A DNA stretch of 64,000 bases from DASVEE01 sp036380735 (GTDB lineage: Bacteria > Acidobacteriota > Thermoanaerobaculia > Gp7-AA8), in NCBI GenBank assembly GCA_036380735.1, contig DASVEE010000011.1, forward strand, positions 1-64,000. Direction: 5' to 3'. Positions 52,134-61,354 of the stretch are shown piece after piece. The position numbers were made by a program, and so were the translations under genes. The notes below the pieces were generated by a model, which ran no database searches, had not been told where the DNA came from, and worked only from the letters and a program-made list of their open reading frames with translations. How positions within the stretch are numbered: position 1 is the first letter of the stretch; each line of letters opens with the position of its first letter.

Positions 52134-53258
52134 ATGATCACGCGGCTTATGCGAAACCTGCTTCTCTGTACTCTGCTCGTAACACTTCCGGTGATGGCGG
52201 CGCCCAAGCGGCGGCCGTCGACACCTCCCTCGACCTTCCCGCAATGCACCATGATCACCGGCTCGCCGGCGGTCACGTTCACGCGCGACAACGGCGCAAC
52301 GCTCACCCCGACCACGGGCACCCTCGGCGGCATCGGCTACACCTACGGTCTGACGGTCCTCGACGAGAACACCTTGATGGCCGTGCACCAGGAGAAGTTC
52401 CTCACGTCGACGGACGGCGGCTGCTCGTGGCGCCTCATCGCGACGCTCGGAGACCCGGAGTTCCCGCCGCGCCTCGCCGCCGGCAGCGACGGCCGTGTCT
52501 ACGCATGGTCGGACAACCGCCAGTGGTCGTTGCGCCACGACGCGCGCGGCCCGCGCATGCTGAAGCAGCCGGTCCACTTCGTCGGCTTCGCGGTGGATCC
52601 GGAGAATCCCGACCACCTGCGTGCCGGCGGCCACGACGGCGCCAGCACGAACGGCTCGATCTGGGACAGCACCGACGGCGGTGAGACGTGGGACTTCGTC
52701 GGCAACGTGCCGCGCACGGCCATGATCTACCGCGTCGTGTTCGACCCCAACAACCTCGACCACATCGTCATCGGCACGCTGTTCGAGGGGTCGTTCGTCT
52801 CCTTCGACGGCGGCCGGACCTGGACGCAGTCGACCGGCATCAAGGGCTCGCGCGGCACGAACGTCTTCGAGCTCGTGATTTCCCCTGCCGATCCGAACGT
52901 CGTCTGGGCCATGGGCATCGACATGGCGGAATCGGATGCGAACATCGAGTCGCACGGCCGCCACATTTATCTCTCGAACGACGGCGGCCTCTCGTTCCGC
53001 CCCGTCATCGACGAGGCGCCCGGCGTGAAGCTGATCAACGGGCCGACCATGGCCGCGCACCCGAAGAAGGCCGACGTGCTGTACTTCGTCTTCGGCACGC
53101 ACGTCATGGGCTACGGCACGGACCTCTTCCGCTACGACGCGTCGCTGGACGCCCTCACCGTGACGCACAACGAGCATCACGGGATCAACTCGATTGCGTT
53201 TTCCCCGAAGGATTCGCGCGTGATGTACCTGGGGCTGGAAGTCGTGAACGGGCACTAG
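52134..53258 (+). CDS. Secreted BNR/Asp-box beta-propeller protein
   Basis: A 374-residue exported protein. The signal peptide is MRNLLLCTLLVTLPVMAA (an ATG 15 bp upstream at 52134 is also possible). At least four Asp-box motifs (S-x-D-x-G-x-x-W/F) are spread at propeller-blade spacing: TSTDGGCSW, DSTDGGETW, VSFDGGRTW and LSNDGGLSF. The closest general type is the sortilin/VPS10-like or photosystem-stability-factor-like propeller, a binding or structural domain with no catalytic residues visible. It is followed by a strong terminator at 53287. Function unknown. Confidence 0.88.
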   Translation: MITRLMRNLLLCTLLVTLPVMAAPKRRPSTPPSTFPQCTMITGSPAVTFTRDNGATLTPTTGTLGGIGYTYGLTVLDENTLMAVHQEKFLTSTDGGCSWRLIATLGDPEFPPRLAAGSDGRVYAWSDNRQWSLRHDARGPRMLKQPVHFVGFAVDPENPDHLRAGGHDGASTNGSIWDSTDGGETWDFVGNVPRTAMIYRVVFDPNNLDHIVIGTLFEGSFVSFDGGRTWTQSTGIKGSRGTNVFELVISPADPNVVWAMGIDMAESDANIESHGRHIYLSNDGGLSFRPVIDEAPGVKLINGPTMAAHPKKADVLYFVFGTHVMGYGTDLFRYDASLDALTVTHNEHHGINSIAFSPKDSRVMYLGLEVVNGH

Positions 53259-53286
53259 CCCGCCCCCATCTGTCCCGGTAAACCAT

Positions 53287-53325
53287 ACGGCCACTGTATG
53301 CCCCTGCATACAGTGGCCGTTTTTC
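53287..53325 (+). terminator. Strong rho-independent terminator after the propeller gene
   Basis: A perfect 14-bp stem ACGGCCACTGTATG / CATACAGTGGCCGT with a 6-nt loop and a T run. Confidence 0.93.
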
Positions 53326-53426
53326 GTCACATGGCCGAAACGCCGTTAGCCGAGGCCCGTCATACACTTGCGCGCAACCCCGAAAAGCTGACGATCGGGC
53401 GCGCCCGTGGCACTCTCGTACCGGCC

Positions 53427-54629
53427 GTGAAGAACGCGATCCTTTCCCTTCTCCTCATTCTCTTCGCGGCGCCGCTCGCCGCCGAGGAGGCGCCGGTCTT
53501 TCTCCTCGAGCGTATCGACGTCCGTAACCTCCGCCGCGTCTCCGGCGACATCATCGAATCGGAGACCCGCCTCCGCGAGGGGCGCACCTACACCGAGCGC
53601 GAGCTCCGCGAAGCGCGCGACCGCGTCAGCCGTCTCCCGTTCGTGCTCGACGCCCAATTCTCACTGGAGAAGGGGAGCGTGCGCGACGCGTACGTGCTCG
53701 TCGTCAACGTCGTCGAGACCCTGCCCTTCTTCTATCTGCTCGATCTCACGCTGCTGCACGAGCAGGGAGGGAACGTCGCCACGCCGCCGGACAACTCGAG
53801 TGCGGCCGGCTTCCGCTGGTTCGTCGGCCGGCGCGGCGTCGTGCACGTCGGGGCGTTCGTGCGCGACGACGACCGTCCCTTCACCGACGACTTCGCGTCG
53901 CTCGAAGCGGGCTATACGCACTACGACCTCTTCGGCACACGCGCCTTCGCCTCGGTGAGCCTCAAGCACAGCGTCGGCGACACGGTCTCGCCGGAGCTCG
54001 TGGTGGGCGTGCCGCTGACGGCGCGGCAGACGCTGACGGCGTCGTACTCCACGCTCGAGCAGCGCAACGTCTATCCGCGCAGCGAACGGATCGTGTCGCT
54101 GCGCTGGTCGTACAACACGGCCAACGATCCCTTTTTCCCGACCGACGGCACGGTGCTGACCGCCGCGCCGGTGTTCGGGTGGATCGACGACCGCCATCGC
54201 CGCGGCATCATCGTCATGCCGGGCCCTGTGTATGTCCTCGATTCCGTGGCGCAGCATCAGAACGTCGCCGTGCTCGAAGGCTCGGCCGCGCATTACTGGC
54301 CGCTCTCCGACCGCAACTCGCTCGCCTTCGAAGCCGACGGAGGGGTAGGCCGCGCGGATATCGACGAGTTCGACCGCCGCTTCGACGAGAACCTGGCCTA
54401 CGGTTCGGCGGCGGTCCGTTTCTCGCGACGGCTGCACGACGAGACGAGCGTGGGTGAAGCGGAGCAGCGCCTCGAGTTCGGCGTCCGCGCCTTCTTCGGC
54501 GACCACGATCCTCTGCGCTACTTCGAGTTCGAGCGGAGCCGCGCGGTGGACGACGCGTACGCCAGCGTCAACTGGGTCCGGCGCGATACGTGGGGCACGC
54601 TGCGCCTCGGCGTGGGGTACGAATGGTGA
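53427..54629 (+). CDS. Omp85-like outer-membrane protein with one POTRA domain (copy 1)
   Basis: A 400-residue outer-membrane protein. A signal peptide (KNAILSLLLILFAAPLAAE) precedes one POTRA-type domain (about 25-100: FLLERIDVRNLRRVSGDII, ESETRLREGRTYTERELREA, VSRLPFVLDAQFSLEKG) and a 16-strand-sized barrel (about 110-400) ending LRLGVGYEW with a C-terminal aromatic residue. The set-up resembles a minimal BamA/TamA relative or a short Omp85 of unknown role. GTG at 53427 is the best start for a clean signal peptide; an upstream ATG at 53331 would put 32 polar residues first. The stop overlaps the start of the DUF4390-like gene, so the two are coupled. A paralogue is at 56473. Confidence 0.83.
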   Translation: MKNAILSLLLILFAAPLAAEEAPVFLLERIDVRNLRRVSGDIIESETRLREGRTYTERELREARDRVSRLPFVLDAQFSLEKGSVRDAYVLVVNVVETLPFFYLLDLTLLHEQGGNVATPPDNSSAAGFRWFVGRRGVVHVGAFVRDDDRPFTDDFASLEAGYTHYDLFGTRAFASVSLKHSVGDTVSPELVVGVPLTARQTLTASYSTLEQRNVYPRSERIVSLRWSYNTANDPFFPTDGTVLTAAPVFGWIDDRHRRGIIVMPGPVYVLDSVAQHQNVAVLEGSAAHYWPLSDRNSLAFEADGGVGRADIDEFDRRFDENLAYGSAAVRFSRRLHDETSVGEAEQRLEFGVRAFFGDHDPLRYFEFERSRAVDDAYASVNWVRRDTWGTLRLGVGYEW

Positions 54630-55180
54630 AGCGCGCGCTGTTCGCACTCCTTCTGCTGTTGCCGGCGGCGTTTGCCTCCGCGCAACAGCAGCCGGCGTTC
54701 GCAACGAACGGCAACGCCGTCACCATCGCCTTGCCGGCTTCGGTGCTGCAACATGCCGCCGTGCGCAAGCAGCTCGGCAGCGGCCTGACGACGACCTTCA
54801 TCGTCATCGCCCGCTCGCGCGACCGAACGGCCGAGGGAGGCGCGCGCGTGGAAGTGCGCTACGACCTCTGGGACGAGATCTATCACGTGCGCCGCTTCGA
54901 AGCGGGGAGGCGCATCGACCAGCAGCGCATCGAATCGCTCGAAAAGCTCGAGCAGTGGTGGCGCACGCCTTCGCGCATCATCTCGCTGAACGGCCAGCGC
55001 ATCGTGCTGGACGTCGAGCTTCGCGTTCTGCCGTTCTCCGGGGCGGAGGAGGAGGACGCGCGGCGGTGGCTCTCGCTGCCCGACCGCACGACGAGCCTCG
55101 TCGACGTGCTGATCGGCACCACCATCAGCGCCAAACCGATCGTGTCGTTTCGCTGGAGCGCGGAGGTCGTGCGCCGGTGA
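54623..55180 (+). CDS. DUF4390-like exported protein
   Basis: A 185-residue exported protein. Signal peptide MVKRALFALLLLLPAAFASA. The mature part has the sequence of strands and helices seen in DUF4390 proteins: an early VTIALPASVLQHAAVRKQL segment, RVEVRYDLWDEIYHVRRF, a middle WWRTPSR and a late LPFSGAEEEDARRWLSLPDR (LP...W). In Proteobacteria DUF4390 genes lie directly before ntrY-ntrX; here the next gene is likewise a kinase, overlapping by GTGA, which supports the assignment. A role in sensing or binding something in the periplasm for the kinase is inferred. Confidence 0.72.
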   Translation: MVKRALFALLLLLPAAFASAQQQPAFATNGNAVTIALPASVLQHAAVRKQLGSGLTTTFIVIARSRDRTAEGGARVEVRYDLWDEIYHVRRFEAGRRIDQQRIESLEKLEQWWRTPSRIISLNGQRIVLDVELRVLPFSGAEEEDARRWLSLPDRTTSLVDVLIGTTISAKPIVSFRWSAEVVRR

Positions 55181-56223
55181 GGAGAAGCGGCGCCGCCGTG
55201 ACGACGTTGCTCACCGTCGCGGCGGCGACGCTGCTCTTCTGGTTCTTTCTCCATCAGATCTCGAGCGTCTGGCTCGACGTGGCGCTGCGCCCCGAGGTGC
55301 GCGACGCGCTCGAAGCGGGGATGAACGACCAGCGCAAGCTGCGCGATCTCGATCCGCAGCAGCGCGCGCAGTACCGCCAGCGCTTCGAGGAGAATCGCCG
55401 CCTCGTCAACCGCATCGACGTCATCCGCATGAGCCGCGAGGCAATGCTGCGCCGCTTCGAGCTCGCGCTCGTGGTGGTCTTCGCCACGTCGCTGCTCGCG
55501 GCGGCACTGGTGTGGTGGCTGCGGCAGCGGCGCGAGGCGGAGCGGCGGCGCCGCGAGTACGTCGAGCGGCTGGCGTCGTGGCAGGAAGCGGCGCGCCGCC
55601 ACGCGCACGAGATCCGCACGCCGCTGACGGCCGCGCGGCTGGAAGCGGACCGGCTCGCGTCGATCGCGCGCAGCGGCGCCACGTCCGAGGAAGTGGATCG
55701 CGCGGTGGAGAGCGTGTTCGAAGAGCTCGACCGCCTGTCGCGCTTCACGCGCGAGTTCTCCTCGTTCGCCGCGCTGGGAGAGCCGGTGTTGCGCAGCGAG
55801 CCGCTCGACAGGATCGTGGGCGAGTTCTGCGCGACGTTCGCCAACGCCTGGCCGAGCATCGTGCTGCGCTGGGAGCCCGCGCGCGCGCCGGTGCCGGTGC
55901 TGGCGGACCGCGACATGCTGCGGCAGGTGCTCGTGAACCTCTGCACCAACAGCGCGAAGGCCTCGGCCGCCGACGTGACGTTCACGGTGCAGCGCGACGG
56001 CGACCGCGTGCTGCTCGACGTCCGCGATAGCGGCACCGGCATCGCGCCGTCGGTGCGACCACGGATCTTCGATCCGTACGTCACCACGCGTAAGATCGGC
56101 GAAGGGATGGGATTGGGGCTGGCCATTTCCCGCAAGATCCTGCTGGATCACGGCGGGGATCTCACGCTGGTCGAAACGGGCGCGCAGGGGACCATGTTCC
56201 GGCTGGCGTTTGTGGCAGGGTAG
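55177..56223 (+). CDS. Membrane histidine kinase (NtrY-like context)
   Basis: A 348-residue sensor kinase. Two TM segments (about 9-28 and 95-114) flank a 65-residue periplasmic loop rich in Arg, Asp and Gln. The cytoplasmic part lacks a clear HAMP domain and goes through an Arg-rich linker (RRREAERRRREYVERL) to the dimerisation helix with H144 in HEIRTPLTA. The ATPase domain shows LVNLCTNSAKAS, DSGTGIAP and the G2 box GMGLGLAISRKIL. It starts with GTG at 55177, overlapping the DUF4390-like stop. The likely partner is the sigma-54-type regulator at 57685, separated by a repeat and an Omp85-like gene. Confidence 0.92.
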   Translation: MRRSGAAVTTLLTVAAATLLFWFFLHQISSVWLDVALRPEVRDALEAGMNDQRKLRDLDPQQRAQYRQRFEENRRLVNRIDVIRMSREAMLRRFELALVVVFATSLLAAALVWWLRQRREAERRRREYVERLASWQEAARRHAHEIRTPLTAARLEADRLASIARSGATSEEVDRAVESVFEELDRLSRFTREFSSFAALGEPVLRSEPLDRIVGEFCATFANAWPSIVLRWEPARAPVPVLADRDMLRQVLVNLCTNSAKASAADVTFTVQRDGDRVLLDVRDSGTGIAPSVRPRIFDPYVTTRKIGEGMGLGLAISRKILLDHGGDLTLVETGAQGTMFRLAFVAG

Positions 56224-56224
56224 G

Positions 56225-56343
56225 GCGATAGGACATGGGCCAACGGGACCAATGCGACCTACGGGACCTCCGCAATCCACGCTGCACTTACCCAACAGAC
56301 TCCCCGGTGTCCCATAGGTCCCATTGCCCCATTGGTCCCATTG
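56225..56343. repeat. 9-bp-unit inverted repeat, site N
   Basis: The left arm GCGATAGGACATGGG...GGGACC and a right arm of CCCATAGGTCCCATTG units flank a loop that contains CTTACCCAACAGACTCCCC (56287-56309 in all), the inverted copy (22 of 23 identical) of a segment in the loop of site E at 22476-22498. Confidence 0.82.
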
Positions 56344-56472
56344 ACCGGCGAACCCATACACCCTCTGTCGTCTAAACCAGACACCCGCCGCGCATCACTT
56401 CGCGCAACTCACTGAAAACACGTTCGCGGCGCAGCGCGCGAAGCGGCACCGCCCTCGCCCTTCCAGGTGCGC

Positions 56473-57672
56473 ATGAAGCGACTCCTGTTGATTCTCTTTT
56501 TCCCACTGTTCGCGCAGGCGCAGTCGTATGTCATCGAGCGTGTCGACATTGATGGCGCCACGCGCGTGCCGATTCAGATCGTCCGCTCCGAACTGCGGCT
56601 GCAGCAGGAACGCGCGTACACCGACGCCGAGCTGCAGGCCGCGGTCGCGCGCGTGAAGCGGCTGCCGTTCGTCTTTCATGCGTCGTATCGCGTGGAGCCG
56701 AGTCTCATCACGCCGCAGCGGTGGGTCCTCATCGTCGAAGTCATCGACAGCGCGCCGGTCACGTTCGACCTCGACGCGAACGTCAATCAGGACGGCGACT
56801 CGGCCTACGACTTCGACCTCGGCGGATCGCTGTTCCTCCCGGGCGCGAACGTGCTCGATGCCACCATCACCACGGGCGGCTTCTCTGAAGGAGGCGTCAG
56901 CGCGCATTCGCTGCGACTGAGCTACAGCGCGTACGACCTCCTCGACCGGCCGGGCGCGTTCGCCGTCGTCTCGGTGGAGAAGACGTACCTGCGCAACGAC
57001 GACGAAGGACAGCCCGACCTGTCGCCGTCCGTGCTGCTGGGGTATCCGCTCACGCCGAACCAGACGCTCCTCTTCAATGCGACGCTGTCCGGACGGCGCA
57101 CCGAGCGCGAGCTCGAAGATTTCGACGATCCATGGGTGACGGACGTCGCCGCGCGCACGTTCGAGCTGCTCTGGCGCCGCGATACGACCGACGATCCGTT
57201 CTTCACCGTCGCCGGCACCTTCCTCGAATTCGGCCCGAAGTGGTCGCACTTCGACATCAGCGGCAACGTGCCGGTCGACGACGAGCTCGACGAGATCGAG
57301 CAGTCGCGCGACACGTACGCGCTGCTGCTGAACGGCGCGGCATTCGTGCCGCTCGGCGAGCGCAACACCACGTTCCTGCGCGTGAACGGGAGCGCGGCGA
57401 ACGAGCGCTTCCGCGATCTGGAGCTCGAAGACGGCGGCGATTTCCCCAGCAACGACACATGGTCCGCCACCGCCGTCGCAGGCGTCGCCCGCAACATCAT
57501 CATGACCGAGCGCGTGCACTCGCGCGTCGAGCTCTCCGCCGGCGTCCGCCGCTACGACTTCGAAGGACTCCCCGGCGAGTTCAGCGCGACACAGAAAGTT
57601 GCATCCGCGGGCTGGACACTACGCCATCCATGGACCACCATCCGGGTCGTGCTGTCGTATGACTGGGAGTAG
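56473..57672 (+). CDS. Omp85-like outer-membrane protein with one POTRA domain (copy 2)
   Basis: A 399-residue paralogue of 53427-54629. Signal peptide MKRLLLILFFPLFAQAQ; POTRA-like domain (about 20-95: YVIERVDIDGATRVPIQIV, SELRLQQERAYTDAELQAA, VKRLPFVFHASYRVEPS); barrel from about 100 to the end (RVVLSYDWE). The two copies share the RLPFV-x-x-A motif and order of blocks but are clearly diverged. Twelve bp separate it from the response regulator, so they are probably co-transcribed. GTG six bp upstream is an alternative start. Confidence 0.84.
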   Translation: MKRLLLILFFPLFAQAQSYVIERVDIDGATRVPIQIVRSELRLQQERAYTDAELQAAVARVKRLPFVFHASYRVEPSLITPQRWVLIVEVIDSAPVTFDLDANVNQDGDSAYDFDLGGSLFLPGANVLDATITTGGFSEGGVSAHSLRLSYSAYDLLDRPGAFAVVSVEKTYLRNDDEGQPDLSPSVLLGYPLTPNQTLLFNATLSGRRTERELEDFDDPWVTDVAARTFELLWRRDTTDDPFFTVAGTFLEFGPKWSHFDISGNVPVDDELDEIEQSRDTYALLLNGAAFVPLGERNTTFLRVNGSAANERFRDLELEDGGDFPSNDTWSATAVAGVARNIIMTERVHSRVELSAGVRRYDFEGLPGEFSATQKVASAGWTLRHPWTTIRVVLSYDWE

Positions 57673-57684
57673 CGCCCGACATCC

Positions 57685-59061
<1,377 letters not shown>

Positions 59062-59101
59062 AACGATGGGACCGATTCGTCCCATTGACCCATTGGTCCC
59101 A
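59062..59101. repeat. 9-bp-unit repeat, degenerate, site O
   Basis: GAACGATGGGACCGATTCGT followed by CCCATTGACCCATTGGTCCC: a compact hairpin that follows the regulator stop codon immediately. Confidence 0.7.
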
Positions 59102-59134
59102 CGCGCCGACAGGACCTAAACTGCGGCGCCACGC

Positions 59135-60388
59135 ATGACCCCTCAGCGCGTTTTCCTGATTCTTGGTGCGGTGTTCGGCCTCCTCTTCACCTTTCTCACG
59201 CCGGCGTTTCGCGTGCCGGATGAGGTCACGCACTTCTGGCGGCCGGTGTCGATGGCGTACGGCACGCTCGTGCCGACGATGACCGCCAAAGGTGGGGAAG
59301 CGCCGGTGCCGATGGGGTACCGCACGCTCGTCTGGATCGCCATCCGCGGCGATGGGCCGAACGGCAAGGTCAATCGCGACGACATGCGCATCATCCCTCG
59401 CGTCAACCTGGAGCCCGAACAGACGGCCACCGTGTCGTTCGTTGCCTCGTACACCCCGGTGCCGTACGCGCCGCAACTGGCGGCCGCGCTTCTCGGGCGT
59501 GCCTTCGCCCTGCGGCCTCCGCACGTCTTCTACCTCGGGCGCCTCTTCAACCTCGCCGCGTTCCTCGCGATCGTGGCGTTCGCGATCCGCACGACGCCGG
59601 CCGTGCCGTGGGGCTTCTGCACGATCGGGCTCTTTCCGATGTCGCTCTACCTCGCCGCGTCGTGGTCGCCGGACACGATGACCGTCGCTTGCGCACTCGC
59701 GGTAACCGCGGTGGCTTTGCGCGGTGCCCGCGCGGCGAAGCCGCTCACCGGGAACAGGTCGGAACCGGTGTTCGCCTTCCTCCTCGGGCTGTGCAAGCCG
59801 GGCTACAGCCATCTCGCGTTCCTCGCGCTGCCGAAGAAGCGGTGGGTGGGGATGATCGCCGCGGTCGTCGGCACGGCGCTGTCGCTGTGGTGGCTGTCGC
59901 GCAGTCCCATCGGCACCGGCGCACAATGGCCGTGCATCCAGGCCGACCCACTGCGCGCGCTCGGCGTTCTCACGAGCGACCTCACCGGCAACGCCTTCCT
60001 CTACTTCGAAGAAGCCGTCGGACGCCTCGGGATGCTCGACGTCTTCCTGCCGCCGTTCGTGATCTGGGCGGAGCTCGCGTTGCTCGTGCTGATCGCGCTC
60101 ACCGCGAGCGACCGGGTGGCGTGGGGAGAGCGCGTGATGGCGCTGCTGATCTTCATCAGCGCGGCGCTGTTCATCATGCTGTCGATGTACATGGCGTGGA
60201 CGAAGCCGTGCGCGACCAACGTGGAAGGAATCCAGGGACGCTACTTCCTGCCGATCCTCGTGCTGCCGCTCGTCGCCTTGGCGAACCCTGCCTGGAAGTG
60301 GCGGAAGGTGGGGTGGCCGCTGGTGATGCTGGTGGCGATCACGGCCAACGTCCTCGCCGCGATCGCCATCCGGCTACGCTACTTCTGA
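59135..60388 (+). CDS. DUF2142-type polytopic membrane protein
   Basis: A 417-residue inner-membrane protein with about ten TM segments. Early PDEVTHFWRPVSMAYG and late IQGRYFLPILVLPLVAL match DUF2142 family signatures. A periplasmic loop (about 45-110) follows TM1, as in GT-C type glycosyltransferases that act on lipid-linked sugars, to which DUF2142 is distantly similar. A role in surface glycan or cell-wall assembly is therefore possible but not shown. No clear Shine-Dalgarno precedes the ATG. Confidence 0.85.
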   Translation: MTPQRVFLILGAVFGLLFTFLTPAFRVPDEVTHFWRPVSMAYGTLVPTMTAKGGEAPVPMGYRTLVWIAIRGDGPNGKVNRDDMRIIPRVNLEPEQTATVSFVASYTPVPYAPQLAAALLGRAFALRPPHVFYLGRLFNLAAFLAIVAFAIRTTPAVPWGFCTIGLFPMSLYLAASWSPDTMTVACALAVTAVALRGARAAKPLTGNRSEPVFAFLLGLCKPGYSHLAFLALPKKRWVGMIAAVVGTALSLWWLSRSPIGTGAQWPCIQADPLRALGVLTSDLTGNAFLYFEEAVGRLGMLDVFLPPFVIWAELALLVLIALTASDRVAWGERVMALLIFISAALFIMLSMYMAWTKPCATNVEGIQGRYFLPILVLPLVALANPAWKWRKVGWPLVMLVAITANVLAAIAIRLRYF

Positions 60389-60403
60389 GTCACGACTGCT
60401 GAA

Positions 60404-60688
60404 TCAGCGGCGGCGCGTCGCCGTCTCGTCAAACGAGACGTGGCTCCCTTCGCCCGCCTCTTCTTCTTCACGGCCGTCGAGCAGAATGCCGGCAGCAACG
60501 GCGAGCAGCGAGACAGCGGGCATCTGTCGCGGTAGTTCCGGAACGGATGCGAAAAAGATCAGCGTGAGGATGCCGGACAATGTGACGACGAGACCGGCGC
60601 GACGATGCCGCGTCAACGCCGCCGAGCACGCGACGGCACACGACAGAACCGCGGAAACTCCCAACACACCTTGCATGAGCGTGAGCAT
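60404..60688 (-). CDS. Small membrane protein (94 aa)
   Basis: A 94-residue protein with three hydrophobic segments (about 6-26, 31-48 and 55-70) separated by short basic or acidic turns, and a charged C-terminal tail (GREEEEAGEGSHVSFDETA) likely in the cytoplasm. GGAGG lies 7 bp before the ATG at 60688, so the gene is convincing. Convergent with the DUF2142 gene. No family is recognised. Confidence 0.75.
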   Translation of the reverse strand: MLTLMQGVLGVSAVLSCAVACSAALTRHRRAGLVVTLSGILTLIFFASVPELPRQMPAVSLLAVAAGILLDGREEEEAGEGSHVSFDETATRRR

Positions 60689-60717
60689 GTCAACCTCCGG
60701 ATATCCCTTGAAACGCC

Positions 60718-60741
60718 AAAAGGGGCGTTACGCCCCTTTTT
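60718..60741. terminator. Symmetric terminator-like hairpin with no obvious upstream gene
   Basis: AAAAGGGGCG-TTA-CGCCCCTTTTT. It lies between divergent genes (60688 minus and 60877 plus), so it does not end a recognised transcript on either strand; it could end a small RNA or a lost gene. Confidence 0.6.
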
Positions 60742-60876
60742 GGTTACTGCTGCTCTGGCAGGTGCTTGAGCAAGGTCGATGCCTTATGCCGCCGCTGATG
60801 TGACGGATAGGATAAATACCGCGTCGCGGTGTGATTTTCCTACCGCCGACGGCGCGGTGCGTTTTACCTTGCGCGC

Positions 60877-61263
60877 ATGCTGAAGAAAGTCACGCCCGTT
60901 CTCTTTGTCGAAGCGATCGAGCCGGTGCTGCCGTTCTGGGATGCCCTCGGCTTCACCCGCGCCGTCGAAGTCCCCGAAGGCCACCGCCTCGGGTTCGTCA
61001 TTCTCGTGCGCGACGGCCTCGAGGTCATGTACCAGACGCGCGAGAGCGTCGAGCACGACGAGCCGCGCGTTCTCCGCGGTCCGCTCCCTCCCGGCGCCAC
61101 GATGCTCTACATCGAAGTCGAAGACGTCGACGAAATCGCCGGACGTTTTCCCGCGGATACCGACGTCATCGTGGCCCGGCGCACGACGCCGTACGGCGCC
61201 ATCGAAACGATCGTGCGGGATCCGGCGGGGCATGTGCTGGCGTTTGCCAAGATGGGCGAATGA
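60877..61263 (+). CDS. VOC-superfamily (glyoxalase/bleomycin-resistance) protein
   Basis: A 128-residue protein with the paired beta-alpha-beta-beta-beta layout of the vicinal oxygen chelate fold: VTPVLFVEAIEPVLPFWDAL at the start of module 1, and MLYIEVEDVDEIAGRF starting module 2, ending ETIVRDPAGHVLAFAKM. The G-x-x-E/D-T...DPxGH ending is the usual VOC signature. Members include glyoxalases, dioxygenases and drug-binding proteins; the metal ligands are too few to choose. It stands alone. Confidence 0.9.
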   Translation: MLKKVTPVLFVEAIEPVLPFWDALGFTRAVEVPEGHRLGFVILVRDGLEVMYQTRESVEHDEPRVLRGPLPPGATMLYIEVEDVDEIAGRFPADTDVIVARRTTPYGAIETIVRDPAGHVLAFAKMGE

Positions 61264-61267
61264 TTGG

Positions 61268-61350
61268 ACTGAGGATGAAGGATTGAGGATTGAGGAAAGG
61301 GGTAACGGCGCGCAGCCATACTCAATCCTGCATCCTCAATCCTCAATCCC
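61268..61350. repeat. Third short-unit hairpin (7-bp GAGGATT unit)
   Basis: ACTGAGGATGAAGGATTGAG and a further unit face TCAATCCTGCATCCTCAATC and a further unit around an AACGGCGCGCAGCC centre. Same design as the other hairpins but with a different unit. It follows the VOC stop and precedes the convergent peptidase stop. Confidence 0.87.
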
Positions 61351-61354
61351 GGGT

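Noticed and set aside
60744..60876. A short minus-strand coding remnant ending KHLPEQQ before the symmetric hairpin
   Set aside because: There is no start codon or ribosome site and the match is too short to support a gene.
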